From: Actinomycetes bacterium | Lineage (GTDB): Bacteria; Actinomycetota; Actinomycetes; Propionibacteriales; Propionibacteriaceae | Direction of reading: 5' to 3' | Assembly: GCA_023419175.1 (NCBI GenBank) | Contig: JAEZYG010000087.1 | Location: 1-35,605 of the forward strand | DNA: 35,605 nucleotides | Shown here: positions 1-8,037 of the stretch, one piece after another | Layout: each line of letters opens with the position of its first letter | Numbering within the stretch: the stretch's first letter is position 1 | Made by a program: the position numbers and the translations under genes | Notes under the pieces: generated by a model | The model's database searches: none | Told to the model about the DNA's origin: nothing | What the model saw: the letters and a program-made list of their open reading frames with translations, nothing else

Positions 1-2
1 GT

Positions 3-902
3 GCGGCCCAGATGGATGGCGCGATCATCGTCGTCGCCGCTACTGACGGTCCCATGCCTCAGACCCGCGAGCACATCCTCCTCGCCCGTCAGGTCGGCGT
101 TCCCGCCATCGTTGTCGCCCTCAACAAGTGCGACATGGTGGATGACGATGAGCTCATCGAGCTTGTCGAGATGGAAGTTCGCGAGGCTCTCTCCGAGCAG
201 GACTTCGATGGCGATAACTGCCCCGTTGTCCGCGTCGCCGCTTTCCCCGCCATGAATGGTGACGAGAAGTGGGCTGACTCCATCATCGAGCTCATGGACG
301 CTGTGGACGAGTACATCCCCCAGCCCGAGCGTGACACCGACAAGCCCTTCCTCATGCCTGTTGAGGACGTCTTCACCATCACCGGTCGTGGCACCGTTGT
401 GACCGGCCGTATCGAGCGCGGTATGGTCAAGACTGGTGAGTCCGTTGAGATCGTCGGTCTTGCTCCCACTCAGACCACCACCGTTACCGGTGTTGAGATG
501 TTCCGCAAGATCCTCGATGAGGGCCAGGCTGGCGACAACGTCGGTCTGCTTCTCCGCGGTACCAAGAAGGATGACGTGGAGCGCGGTATGGTCGTTACCA
601 AGCCGGGTAGCGTTACTCCTCACACCGAGTTCGAGGGCAGCGTCTACGTGCTGACCAAGGAAGAGGGTGGCCGTCACAAGCCGTTCTTCTCCAACTACAG
701 CCCGCAGTTCTACTTCCGCACCACCGACGTCACCGGCACCGTCTCCCTCCCCGAGGGCACCGAGATGGTTATGCCTGGCGACAATACCGACATGTCGGTC
801 GTCCTCCAGAAGCCGATCGCTATGGAAGAAGGCCTCAAGTTCGCCATCCGTGAGGGTGGACGCACTGTCGGCGCCGGTCGTGTGACCAAGATCAACAAGT
901 GA
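3..902 (+). CDS. tuf: Elongation factor Tu (5'-truncated by window edge)
   Basis: This is the C-terminal 299 residues of EF-Tu, the GTPase that delivers aminoacyl-tRNA to the ribosomal A site. The frame is open to the left edge and begins AAQMDGAI, which follows the G3 (DCPGH) region in family members, so about 97 residues lie outside. The G4 motif NKCD is present near codon 40. Domain 2 (FTITGRGTVVTGRIERG) and domain 3 (GGRHKPFFSNYSPQFYFRTTDVTG, and the end EGGRTVGAGRVTKI) are intact. One oddity: where most EF-Tu carry the G5 motif SAL or SAF, codons at 237-245 read AAF, followed by PAMNGD instead of KALEGD or QALQGD. A strong terminator follows, so tuf is the last gene of its transcript. 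Confidence 0.97.
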   Translation, partial: AAQMDGAIIVVAATDGPMPQTREHILLARQVGVPAIVVALNKCDMVDDDELIELVEMEVREALSEQDFDGDNCPVVRVAAFPAMNGDEKWADSIIELMDAVDEYIPQPERDTDKPFLMPVEDVFTITGRGTVVTGRIERGMVKTGESVEIVGLAPTQTTTVTGVEMFRKILDEGQAGDNVGLLLRGTKKDDVERGMVVTKPGSVTPHTEFEGSVYVLTKEEGGRHKPFFSNYSPQFYFRTTDVTGTVSLPEGTEMVMPGDNTDMSVVLQKPIAMEEGLKFAIREGGRTVGAGRVTKINK

Positions 903-918
903 TCTATTGATCGCAACG

Positions 919-955
919 AAAGCTGGCTCACCTTCAAGGTGAGCCAGCTTTTTAT
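919..955 (+). terminator. Intrinsic terminator of tuf
   Basis: A near-perfect stem of about 15 bp (919-933 with 937-951, 3-nt loop) is followed by a T-rich tail. It starts 17 nt after the tuf stop codon. Its mirror-image may also stop minus-strand transcripts leaving alr, though the tail on that side is weak. Confidence 0.9.
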
Positions 956-1018
956 TATGTGAAAATTTTTTCCAGATAAAATTGTTAGCTCATGCTGGTG
1001 GGTTATCGGGAAGAAAAT

Positions 1019-2191
1019 CTATCCCAAGAGATAATTGACGATCTTGGCGATCTGGCCATCGCGTAAATAGACACGTGGAACGCGATCGGCAAGAGCGCAC
1101 AGCAATTCATAGGGAATTGTCGAGGCATGAGATGCCAATTCCGCTGTGGTGATGCGGTCATCTCCTTGGGAGCCGATCAACACCACTTCATCTCCGATGG
1201 AAACATCATCGATATCGGTGATGTCGATCATCATCTGATCCATGCAGATCGTTCCGATCACAGGGGCGCGATGTCCGTGGACGAGAACCTCAGCTTTATT
1301 TGATAGGGAACGAAGATATCCGTCCGCATATCCAACGGGTAGTGTGGCGACCTGCGTTGTGCGTTGAGCGGTGAATGTGCGTCCATAACTTACCGTCTCT
1401 CCAGGTTCGATCGTGTGGATATGAGTGATAAGACATTTAAGGGTCATTACCGGATTCAGATCCACCTGTTCGGCTGAGAAAATGGAGGAAGGGTAGTCGC
1501 CATAGAGGACGATTCCTAAACGCACCATATCGAGCCGAGAGATCTCAAAACCGATGGTGGCAGCGGAATTGGCTGCATGGCGCAGTCGCGGACGAATACC
1601 TCGTTGCTCAAGTGCATCGATAACCGATTGGAATCGCTCATATTGATGGATCGAATAGCTTTGATCGCTCTCATCCGCGCTTGCGAAATGGGTGAAGATC
1701 CCCTCAAGTCGGATAGATGGGAGGGAGGTAATAGTGCTGATCTGCTCGATAGATTCCTCTGTGGTAGAAAAACCGACTCGGTTCATCCCTGAATCGATTG
1801 CGATGTGAATGGAGACTTCTTTGCCTTGTGCGGCAGCACGAGCGGCGAGAAGGCGAGCTGATTGGACAGAGTAGATCGTCGGTTGAAGATTCCATTCGAT
1901 AATGGCGTCGAATTGGTCGGGATCGGTATATCCGAGTAGAAGGATGGGGGAGGAGATGCCAGAACGGCGAAGTTCAATCCCTTCATCGATGAAGGAAACA
2001 GCTAAGGCATCGGCGCCGTTATCCAATAGAACAGGAGCGATATCGACAGCTCCATGTCCGTAGGCATTGGCTTTAACGACGGCAGCGATAGCGATATCGG
2101 AGCCAACCAGGGTGCGCAAGGTATGCATATTGGTTGCGAGTTGGTTGAGGTCGATCTCTTGCCAAAGAGGCCGAATGCCCGCTGGGCGCAT
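1019..2191 (-). CDS. alr: Alanine racemase (PLP-dependent)
   Basis: The 390-residue product is a standard-length fold-type III alanine racemase that interconverts L- and D-alanine for peptidoglycan synthesis. The PLP lysine is K40 in VVKANAYGHG. The opposite-face catalytic tyrosine is Y269 in ETVSYGRTF, followed by the VGYADGY and GTICMDQM segments that line the active site in known Alr structures. The ATG at 2191 is preceded by a good AAGGAGAG ribosome binding site. The gene is divergent from ald and lies beside cycA, forming an alanine-centred cluster. No clear terminator of its own is seen downstream; the tuf hairpin may serve both strands. Confidence 0.96.
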   Translation of the reverse strand: MRPAGIRPLWQEIDLNQLATNMHTLRTLVGSDIAIAAVVKANAYGHGAVDIAPVLLDNGADALAVSFIDEGIELRRSGISSPILLLGYTDPDQFDAIIEWNLQPTIYSVQSARLLAARAAAQGKEVSIHIAIDSGMNRVGFSTTEESIEQISTITSLPSIRLEGIFTHFASADESDQSYSIHQYERFQSVIDALEQRGIRPRLRHAANSAATIGFEISRLDMVRLGIVLYGDYPSSIFSAEQVDLNPVMTLKCLITHIHTIEPGETVSYGRTFTAQRTTQVATLPVGYADGYLRSLSNKAEVLVHGHRAPVIGTICMDQMMIDITDIDDVSIGDEVVLIGSQGDDRITTAELASHASTIPYELLCALADRVPRVYLRDGQIAKIVNYLLG

Positions 2192-2497
2192 ATCTCTCCT
2201 TGCCGTGGTGAACGATAGTCATTCCAGCAACTCACTTTAGCCCTAGGTGGTTCATGATGGGTCTCATCTGGCTATTTTTACTAAATGGAAGAAATATAAA
2301 TATCCTCTGTCAAGGAATTTTGTAGAAAATAAAGACCCAAACTTTCCGTCAAATAAAGCGAGTTGTAGAATTTCTGCCGTTATTTGTCTGACGTCATAGG
2401 AAAAATTTTCGTATTTGCTTTGATTAGCGCTACTTCTTATTATGAAGTCATCCGTTCCCTTCGAGGAAGAAGGGGACACGTTTTCGAAGGAGAAGAC
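2192..2497. promoter_or_regulatory. Divergent alr-ald intergenic region
   Basis: This 306-bp AT-rich gap between the divergent alr and ald starts contains no gene I can support. The alr ribosome binding site is at about 2196-2201, and the ald promoter candidate lies at 2415-2443. An imperfect inverted repeat (gttccctt / aaggggac, about 2455-2477) lies in the ald leader. I see no convincing promoter for alr. A frame running from 2384 into ald is an artefact of the ald start being upstream-open. Confidence 0.6.
2415..2443 (+). promoter_or_regulatory. Candidate promoter for ald
   Basis: TTGCTT at 2415-2420 and TATTAT at 2438-2443 are separated by exactly 17 nt. Both hexamers fit the housekeeping sigma consensus reasonably (4 of 6 and 5 of 6). 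The ald start is 55 nt downstream. Confidence 0.5.
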
Positions 2498-3610
2498 ATG
2501 CGAGTAGGTATCCCTACCGAGGTCAAGAATAACGAGTATCGCGTCGCTATCACCCCTGCGGGTGTTCATGCTCTCGTCCAACATGGACATGATGTGATGG
2601 TACAAAAGGGAGCTGGTGAGGGTTCGGCTATCCCTGATAGCGAATACGAGCGCGCTGGAGCCCGCATCATCGACACCGCCCAGCAGGTGTGGGACGATGC
2701 TGAGATGATTCTTAAGGTCAAGGAGCCGATTGCATCCGAATATGACAAGATGCACGAAGGCCTTTTCCTCTTTACCTATCTTCACCTGGCAGCTGATCGT
2801 GCCTTGACTGAAGAGCTCATGAAGCGCAAGGTCACCTCGATTGCCTATGAAACCGTGCAGATGCCTGACAACTCCTTGCCTTTGTTGGCTCCGATGTCCG
2901 AGATCGCTGGACGTCTCTCCGTCCAGGTGGGCGCGGATGCTCTGTTGAAATTCCACGGTGGACGTGGTGTTCTTCTCGGTGGCGCTTCTGGCGTGAGCAA
3001 AGGCAATGTGATCGTCCTCGGTGGCGGTGTGGCTGGTCTGTGTGCCGCTCAAGTTGCCTCCGGTATGGGTGCTCATGTCACCGTCTATGATGTCAATCCA
3101 GCTCGTATGCGCTATATCGAAGAGGTCTCCGGCGGACGTATTCGCACTGAATTCTCCTCTGCTTTCGCCGTTGAAGATGCTTGCGCTCACGCCGATATGG
3201 TGATCGGATCTGTTCTTGTTCCAGGTGCAAAGACTCCGCATCTGGTGAGCAATGAGACCGTCTCCAAGATGAAGCCTGGTTCGGTTTTGGTCGATATCGC
3301 TATCGACCAGGGTGGATGTTTCGAAGATTCCCATCCGACCACTCACGACGACCCGATCTTTAAGGTTCACGATTCGATCTTCTATTGCGTAGCCAATATG
3401 CCCGGTTCGGTTCCCTTCACCTCGACCTATGCTTTGACCAATGCCACGATGCGCTATTGCACATTATTGGCGGACGAAGGTTGGCAGAAAGCATGTGAGA
3501 TTCGTCCGGAATTGGCGAAGGGACTCACCACTCATGATGGCGATCTGTTCACCGCCGCTGTGGGTGAAGCCCTCGGTATTGAGACTCGCACATATGAATC
3601 CTTGAAGTGA
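2498..3610 (+). CDS. ald: Alanine dehydrogenase
   Basis: The 370-residue enzyme catalyses reversible NAD-dependent oxidative deamination of L-alanine to pyruvate and ammonia. It opens with MRVGIPTEVKNNEYRVAITPAG, the family signature. It carries the substrate-site lysine in LKVKEP and histidine in YLHLAAD, and a Rossmann NAD site VIVLGGGVAGLCAAQVASGM, with the acidic VYDVNPAR segment after it. The ATG at 2498 was chosen over the longer frame at 2384 because family homology begins exactly here and AAGGAG lies 6-10 nt upstream. A 13-bp hairpin follows the stop. Neighbours alr and cycA support a role in alanine use as a carbon and nitrogen source. Confidence 0.97.
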   Translation: MRVGIPTEVKNNEYRVAITPAGVHALVQHGHDVMVQKGAGEGSAIPDSEYERAGARIIDTAQQVWDDAEMILKVKEPIASEYDKMHEGLFLFTYLHLAADRALTEELMKRKVTSIAYETVQMPDNSLPLLAPMSEIAGRLSVQVGADALLKFHGGRGVLLGGASGVSKGNVIVLGGGVAGLCAAQVASGMGAHVTVYDVNPARMRYIEEVSGGRIRTEFSSAFAVEDACAHADMVIGSVLVPGAKTPHLVSNETVSKMKPGSVLVDIAIDQGGCFEDSHPTTHDDPIFKVHDSIFYCVANMPGSVPFTSTYALTNATMRYCTLLADEGWQKACEIRPELAKGLTTHDGDLFTAAVGEALGIETRTYESLK

Positions 3611-3617
3611 AAACGTT

Positions 3618-3650
3618 GACGGTGCTGGTATCTACCAGCACCGTCCTTTA
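3618..3650 (+). terminator. Hairpin terminator after ald
   Basis: A perfect 13-bp inverted repeat (3618-3630 with 3633-3645) lies 7 nt after the ald stop. The tail CTTTACCTCT is only moderately T-rich, so termination may be partial and some transcripts could read into cycA. Confidence 0.7.
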
Positions 3651-3681
3651 CCTCTAGCAAGATGGCCACTTGCTCACCTCG

Positions 3682-3716
3682 CAGCTACAGTGTTGTAGCT
3701 GATCGATATATATCGA
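3682..3716. promoter_or_regulatory. Two adjacent dyads upstream of cycA
   Basis: A perfect 8-bp inverted repeat cagctaca / tgtagctg (3682-3689, 3694-3701) is followed directly by a 14-bp perfect palindrome tcgatatatatcga (3703-3716). Both sit between the ald terminator and the cycA ribosome binding site (AGGAG at 3721-3725), where an operator or promoter-overlapping site would be expected. No protein can be assigned. Confidence 0.45.
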
Positions 3717-3732
3717 CCAAAGGAGCTCCTAG

Positions 3733-5223
3733 ATGACAGCTCAAACAACGTCTCATGGCGGTGATCTTCAGCTCAAGCGCGAGCTGAAAAACCGTCATCT
3801 TCAACTCATCGCCATCGGCGGTGCTATCGGTACGGGTCTTTTCCTCGGCTCCGGACGCACCATCAATGTGGCAGGTCCGTCCATTATCCTCGTCTATGCA
3901 ATCATCGGCTTCTTCCTTTTCTTCGTCATGAGGGCGATGGGGGAGTTGCTGCTTTCCAATCTTGCCTATAAATCCTTCGCTGACTTCGCTACCGATCTTC
4001 TCGGTAAGTGGGCTGGTTTCTATATCGGCTGGACCTATTGGATGTGCTGGATCGTCATCGGTATCGCCGATACCATCGCGATCTGCGGCTATCTAGAGGT
4101 CTGGTTCCCCGACCTTCCCAAGTGGATTCCAGCGTTGTGCACCGTGCTCGTCTTGTGCGGATTGAATGCGGTCGCCGTTAAACTTTTCGGCGAGCTGGAA
4201 TTCTGGTTTGCCATGATTAAGATCGTCACGATCATCGCCTTGATCTTGATCGGTGGCTTTTTGATCATCACCTCTTTCCAACCCGATGTGGCAGGTGCTC
4301 CAGCAGCTTCGATCACCCACTTGTGGGATCGAGGAGGATTCTTCCCCAAAGGGATGATGGGATTCATCGGCGGTTTCCAGATCGCGATTTACTCCTTCCA
4401 GGGGACGGAGATGGCTGGTACAGCAGCGGCAGAGACCGCTGATCCTGAACACAATCTGCCCAAAGCAATCAATGCCATTCCGGCTCGTGTCTTGGTCTTC
4501 TATATCCTCGCTCTCGGTATCATCATGTCGGTGCAGCCGTGGGATATGATCGATCCGACGATCAGCCCCTTCGTCGAGATGTTTGGATTCATCGGCATCA
4601 TGGCGGCCTTCCACGTCATCAACTTCGTGGTGTTGACCTCGGCGGCTTCCTCTGCGAATTCAGGTGTTTTCTCGACATCACGCATCATGTACGGTCTGGC
4701 TCGTGAGAAGAATGCTCCGGCTCCCTTCGCCAAGCTGAGCTCCCATCACGTTCCTCTCAATACCATCGTTTTGGCGGGTATCTGTATCTCACCTGCGATT
4801 CCCTTAGTCGTCATGTCCAAGACGGTGATGGATGCCTTCAACCTCATTGCAGGTATCTCGTCAGTTCTCTATCTGACCGTCTGGGGCTTGATCATGGTGT
4901 GTTATTTAGCCTTTTTGAAGAAATTCCCCGAACGCCATCAAGAATCCAAGTTCAAGATGCCTGGCTCGGCTTTCATGGCGTGGGCGACCTTAGCTTTCTT
5001 CGCTGTGATCGTCGTTTTCTTGTGCTTCGATCAGGCCTCGCGTATCGCTTTGATGGCGGCTCCGATTTGGTTCATCTTCATGTGGTCTCTCTTCCAGGTT
5101 CTCAAGCGTAAATATGGTGAGACCGATACCTTTGATTTCGATGCTGAAAGGGATAGAGCCCGTGAGGCTGTCGAAATGCATCGGGCTGAGCTCTATGCAG
5201 AAGAAGCTGAAAGCTCCAAGTAG
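3733..5223 (+). CDS. cycA: D-serine/D-alanine/glycine permease (APC family)
   Basis: The 496-residue product is an amino acid-polyamine-organocation transporter with about 12 membrane helices. Long blocks match E. coli CycA as I recall it: NRHLQLIAIGGAIGTGLFLG, FFVMRAMGELLLSNL, FGELEFWFAMIKI and VINFVVLTSAASSANSGVFS. CycA is a proton symporter for D-Ala, D-Ser, Gly and some beta-/L-Ala. The ATG at 3733 follows AGGAG with 7-nt spacing. The C-terminal 40 residues are charged and cytoplasmic. Neighbouring alr and ald indicate that imported D-Ala would be racemised and oxidised. Exact substrate preference cannot be read from sequence. Confidence 0.9.
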   Translation: MTAQTTSHGGDLQLKRELKNRHLQLIAIGGAIGTGLFLGSGRTINVAGPSIILVYAIIGFFLFFVMRAMGELLLSNLAYKSFADFATDLLGKWAGFYIGWTYWMCWIVIGIADTIAICGYLEVWFPDLPKWIPALCTVLVLCGLNAVAVKLFGELEFWFAMIKIVTIIALILIGGFLIITSFQPDVAGAPAASITHLWDRGGFFPKGMMGFIGGFQIAIYSFQGTEMAGTAAAETADPEHNLPKAINAIPARVLVFYILALGIIMSVQPWDMIDPTISPFVEMFGFIGIMAAFHVINFVVLTSAASSANSGVFSTSRIMYGLAREKNAPAPFAKLSSHHVPLNTIVLAGICISPAIPLVVMSKTVMDAFNLIAGISSVLYLTVWGLIMVCYLAFLKKFPERHQESKFKMPGSAFMAWATLAFFAVIVVFLCFDQASRIALMAAPIWFIFMWSLFQVLKRKYGETDTFDFDAERDRAREAVEMHRAELYAEEAESSK

Positions 5224-5246
5224 AAAGAATCAATGATATATGCGGT

Positions 5247-5287
5247 GTCGCTCGGGTGTGCAGAATCGTTTCTGGCATCCGAGCGAC
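5247..5287 (+). other. Large hairpin between cycA and the DUF4112 gene
   Basis: A 12-bp outer stem (5247-5258 with 5276-5287, one GU pair) continues into a 5-bp inner stem cagaa / ttctg (5261-5265, 5270-5274). No T-run follows, and the next start codon is only 12 nt downstream. It could end the cycA transcript, protect its 3' end, or limit translation of the next gene. Confidence 0.6.
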
Positions 5288-5299
5288 TAGCATGTAGGG

Positions 5300-5842
5300 G
5301 TGTCTGATAGCAATCGTGACGTTCCTTTACAGGATCGAGCAGATGAGCCGATCCTCGAAGGAACTGTTCTTCATCCACAGGTTTCGTCCGCATCGCGTCG
5401 TCTCTCTTGGCTCATGGACGATCTCATTCGCATTCCAGGGACGCGTATTAGGGTCGGTTTCGATGCTTTGATCGGTTTAATCCCTGGTATCGGTGATAGC
5501 GCTACCGCCGCGGTAGCTACGGTCATCTTCATCGACGCCATCAGGAATAGAATCCCGCTGACGGTACTGACACGTATGGCTCTCAATGTCGGGATCGATA
5601 TTCTTCTCGGTTTGATCCCTGGTGTGGGTGATCTTCTCGACATCGCTCATCGAGCTAACCGTAAAAATGTGCATCTGCTTTCCGAAGCTCTTGAGAATCG
5701 GGAGAGGACGCATCGACAATCACGTCTCTATCTGGTGGGGGCGGGGGCGATCCTTATCTGTGTGATCTTTATCATGATCGCTGCCGTCATTGCCTCGCTA
5801 TGGATATTGATCCGTTTGTTGACGTGGACGCCTGGAGCCTAA
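5300..5842 (+). CDS. DUF4112 domain membrane protein
   Basis: The 180-residue protein contains a DUF4112 domain at about residues 32-135. It has two near-repeats, GFDALIGLIPGIGDSATA and GIDILLGLIPGVGDLLDIA, followed by the conserved HRANRKNVHLL. A hydrophobic helix spans about residues 143-172. The function of the family is unknown. The start is the GTG at 5300: an in-frame stop lies at 5288, and the domain already begins before the first internal ATG. The only ribosome binding site candidate, AGGGG, abuts the start codon, so expression may depend on coupling to cycA. A shared hairpin terminator lies downstream. Confidence 0.8.
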   Translation: MSDSNRDVPLQDRADEPILEGTVLHPQVSSASRRLSWLMDDLIRIPGTRIRVGFDALIGLIPGIGDSATAAVATVIFIDAIRNRIPLTVLTRMALNVGIDILLGLIPGVGDLLDIAHRANRKNVHLLSEALENRERTHRQSRLYLVGAGAILICVIFIMIAAVIASLWILIRLLTWTPGA

Positions 5843-5856
5843 ATCTCATTCACATA

Positions 5857-5899
5857 GAAATGAAAAGGGGTCTTGAAATAAGAACTTCAAGACCCCTGT
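5857..5899. terminator. Convergent terminator (DUF4112 gene / surface protein gene)
   Basis: A perfect 12-bp stem (5866-5877 with 5886-5897, 8-nt loop) lies between two converging genes. On the minus strand it is followed by TTTTCATTTC, a good tail for the surface-protein gene. On the plus strand the tail is poor. Confidence 0.8.
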
Positions 5900-5911
5900 G
5901 TGATCTATAGA

Positions 5912-7876
5912 TCAGTCACGACGTCTATTGAGGATAGAACCTGCTGCTGCAAGGGCAACGAGGATAGCTGCTGTTGAATTTGCAGGAGCGGACTCACCCG
6001 TCTTAGGCAATCCATTCGGTTTGGACGAGGCAGGGGAGGTCTTCGCCTTGTCAGTAGAAGAAGCTGGTGTGGCTTCGCGTACCTCACCGATATGGAGACG
6101 AGCCACTGAGGAGACGACGAAATCCCCATCAGCGTTGGTCACCACAACCCAGATCTCGCGTCCATCCCAATCGGCAGAGATATTCTCGAGAGTGAGAGAA
6201 TCGCTCTTAGCGGTCGGATTGTCGATCTGGGCTTCATCGAGACCGGTAGCGCTGCTACGCCACCACCACTGATAGGTCAACCCTTTGCCTTGAGCCTCGA
6301 CGGTAAAGGTTGCCTGTCCGCCAATGGGTGCGGTGACATCAACGGGATCGGTCAGAATTTTCACATCGGGGGCGGCATTGACATGCAAGGTCGCTTTAGC
6401 CGACGTCGTGGTATGCCCATTGGCATCTGTGATCTCCACCCAGTAGACCATTCCGTCCATATCCACGGTGGGATTAGCGACGGTCAAATCCGCTGTCACC
6501 GCGCTGGGAGTATTGGACGGATCGATAGAGAGCGTCGCTCCCTTATATTGCGAATGCCACTGATAGGTATAGTCCCCTTCGTCAGCCATAGTCACCGAGA
6601 AACTTGCCGGTTGGCCTTCGAGAACGGTGGCATCAAGAGGTTGGCCGTCATCGGCGATACGCGGTCCACTTTGAGCAGTATCGTCTGTGCTATCTGGAGC
6701 AGGCTTGCTAGCCGATGGTGATGTGCTAGAAGCCGATTCGTTGGCCGATGACTCCGAGGGAGCGGGCTTTTCTTCCTCACTACCTGCTGAACTGTCAGAG
6801 CTGGAATCTGCTGAGGCTGATGGGGTAGAAGGGGTATCACCTGGCTGGTTGTCAGAGCCTGCCAATGAAAGGACTGCCTTTTCAGAGGTGAGTTGCTTGC
6901 CTTGATCGTCCGTGATGACTACCCAGAATTTCCATCCGTCCATGTCATTGGCGACGGCGTCAACCTTTAGCTGAGCGGTCGAAGCGGTCTCATTGCCTTC
7001 GATCTTGCGAGCATCGGAATCGTCCGCTTTGCTCATCCACCATTCATAGCTAAGGGAGGTAGACGAAGCGCCATCGACCACGACGCTAAAGGTGGCGTCT
7101 TTCCCCTTCTCGACTGTGGTGTTGGCGGGTTGGGTCGTAATAGAAGGAGCTGTAGCATCCGACTTCTTTACGGTGAGCTCGACAGGTTTGCTCGTCACCG
7201 CCAGATGATCGGGGGTGGCGTCATCGAATCGATAGATCGCGACGGCTCGATAGAAACCCGATTGATCTGCTGTTGCCGACTCGATAGACAACGTATTTCC
7301 ATTGATCGTCACAGGAGCTTGAGTGGGTTGATAATCGCCAACTTGGGTGGAGGAATATTCCCAGGTATATTCCGGATTCACCCCGGCAACGCTCAATGCC
7401 GATGCGGATAATGTCACTTTAGCGCCTTCGGCGACAGTCGTTTCCCCGTCGACTGCAACTGAGGAGGGAATCACATGGACAAGCAAGGTCTTTTCTACTT
7501 GTTGCTCGCCTTTGGTGACGATCACTCGGTATGCCGCTGAATCGTCAGCGGATGCCTTTTCTTTGGAGTAGACGGACTGCCCAGAAGAATCCTTCGCTTC
7601 TAGATCCGTCCAGGTTTTGGCATCCTTATTTCCTTTGGCCCATGTGAATTTCTCGGCTCCTTCCGCTGTGGCTGTGATGGTTAACTTATCTCCATCTTTA
7701 ACCAAGACAGTGGACGGAATATCAACCTGGAAGGCATCGGGAGCTGGTTGGACTGTCGCGGCAGGGGAATCAGGTGTTCCTTCCGCGTAGGCGCCAACGC
7801 TCATCCCCGCTAAGGGGAAGCTCAGCGTGATAGCTATCGCAGCAGCTACCGTGCTGTAACGCGCGGATTGTTTCAT
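5912..7876 (-). CDS. LPXTG-anchored surface protein with five Ig-like domains
   Basis: The 654-residue product has a signal peptide (about residues 1-32, ending GAYAEG). Five Ig-like modules follow, at about 50-136, 137-236, 243-339, 406-499 and 502-596. A Ser/Pro/Ala/Glu linker (340-405) separates modules 3 and 4. A sorting signal LPKTG (623-627) precedes a hydrophobic stretch and RRRD. Modules 3-5 share a Y-x-W-W/H strand and a DxDG-x-x-x-W-V-x-I/V-T pattern. I see no cysteine. A sortase would link it to peptidoglycan; none is encoded here. The start is the ATG at 7876, with AGGAAAG upstream and the signal peptide directly after, rather than the ATG 13 codons earlier. The ligand is unknown; adhesion is only a guess. 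Confidence 0.88.
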   Translation of the reverse strand: MKQSARYSTVAAAIAITLSFPLAGMSVGAYAEGTPDSPAATVQPAPDAFQVDIPSTVLVKDGDKLTITATAEGAEKFTWAKGNKDAKTWTDLEAKDSSGQSVYSKEKASADDSAAYRVIVTKGEQQVEKTLLVHVIPSSVAVDGETTVAEGAKVTLSASALSVAGVNPEYTWEYSSTQVGDYQPTQAPVTINGNTLSIESATADQSGFYRAVAIYRFDDATPDHLAVTSKPVELTVKKSDATAPSITTQPANTTVEKGKDATFSVVVDGASSTSLSYEWWMSKADDSDARKIEGNETASTAQLKVDAVANDMDGWKFWVVITDDQGKQLTSEKAVLSLAGSDNQPGDTPSTPSASADSSSDSSAGSEEEKPAPSESSANESASSTSPSASKPAPDSTDDTAQSGPRIADDGQPLDATVLEGQPASFSVTMADEGDYTYQWHSQYKGATLSIDPSNTPSAVTADLTVANPTVDMDGMVYWVEITDANGHTTTSAKATLHVNAAPDVKILTDPVDVTAPIGGQATFTVEAQGKGLTYQWWWRSSATGLDEAQIDNPTAKSDSLTLENISADWDGREIWVVVTNADGDFVVSSVARLHIGEVREATPASSTDKAKTSPASSKPNGLPKTGESAPANSTAAILVALAAAGSILNRRRD

Positions 7877-7925
7877 CTGCTCTTCTTTCCTTTCAGCGAT
7901 GTGCACAGGGCGCATCGATCCGTAT

Positions 7926-7964
7926 GTCTAGATAAGAAGGGCAGAGACCTGCCACTATCTAGAC
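7926..7964 (-). promoter_or_regulatory. Leader hairpin or operator upstream of the Ig-repeat surface gene
   Basis: A perfect 9-bp inverted repeat gtctagata / tatctagac (7926-7934, 7956-7964) encloses a second 5-bp stem ggcag / ctgcc (7940-7944, 7949-7953) with a 4-nt loop. It lies 50-88 bp upstream of the minus-strand start codon, so it is probably in the untranslated leader. Confidence 0.5.
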
Positions 7965-8000
7965 GGGCGTCACTGTAATTTGCTCGGGAGAAGATATGAG

Positions 8001-8037
8001 AATCTCTCACTCATGCTCTGAAAAAGTGATAGAGATT
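8001..8037 (-). promoter_or_regulatory. Second leader hairpin upstream of the Ig-repeat surface gene
   Basis: aatctctcact (8001-8011) pairs with agtg-at-agagatt (8025-8037), giving 11 bp with a 2-nt bulge and a 13-nt loop. If transcription starts downstream of the TATAAT at 8076-8071, this hairpin is in the same leader as the one at 7926-7964. Confidence 0.4.

Noticed and set aside
2384..2497. 38-codon upstream extension of ald
   Set aside because: It covers the candidate promoter and has no family homology; the ATG at 2498 has a good ribosome binding site.
2264..3370. 368-codon open frame on the minus strand opposite ald
   Set aside because: It is antisense to a clear alanine dehydrogenase, shows no recognisable domain, and arises from the codon bias of the real gene.
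4093..4614. 173-codon minus-strand open frame opposite cycA
   Set aside because: Highly charged antisense product of a hydrophobic membrane protein gene, a common artefact.
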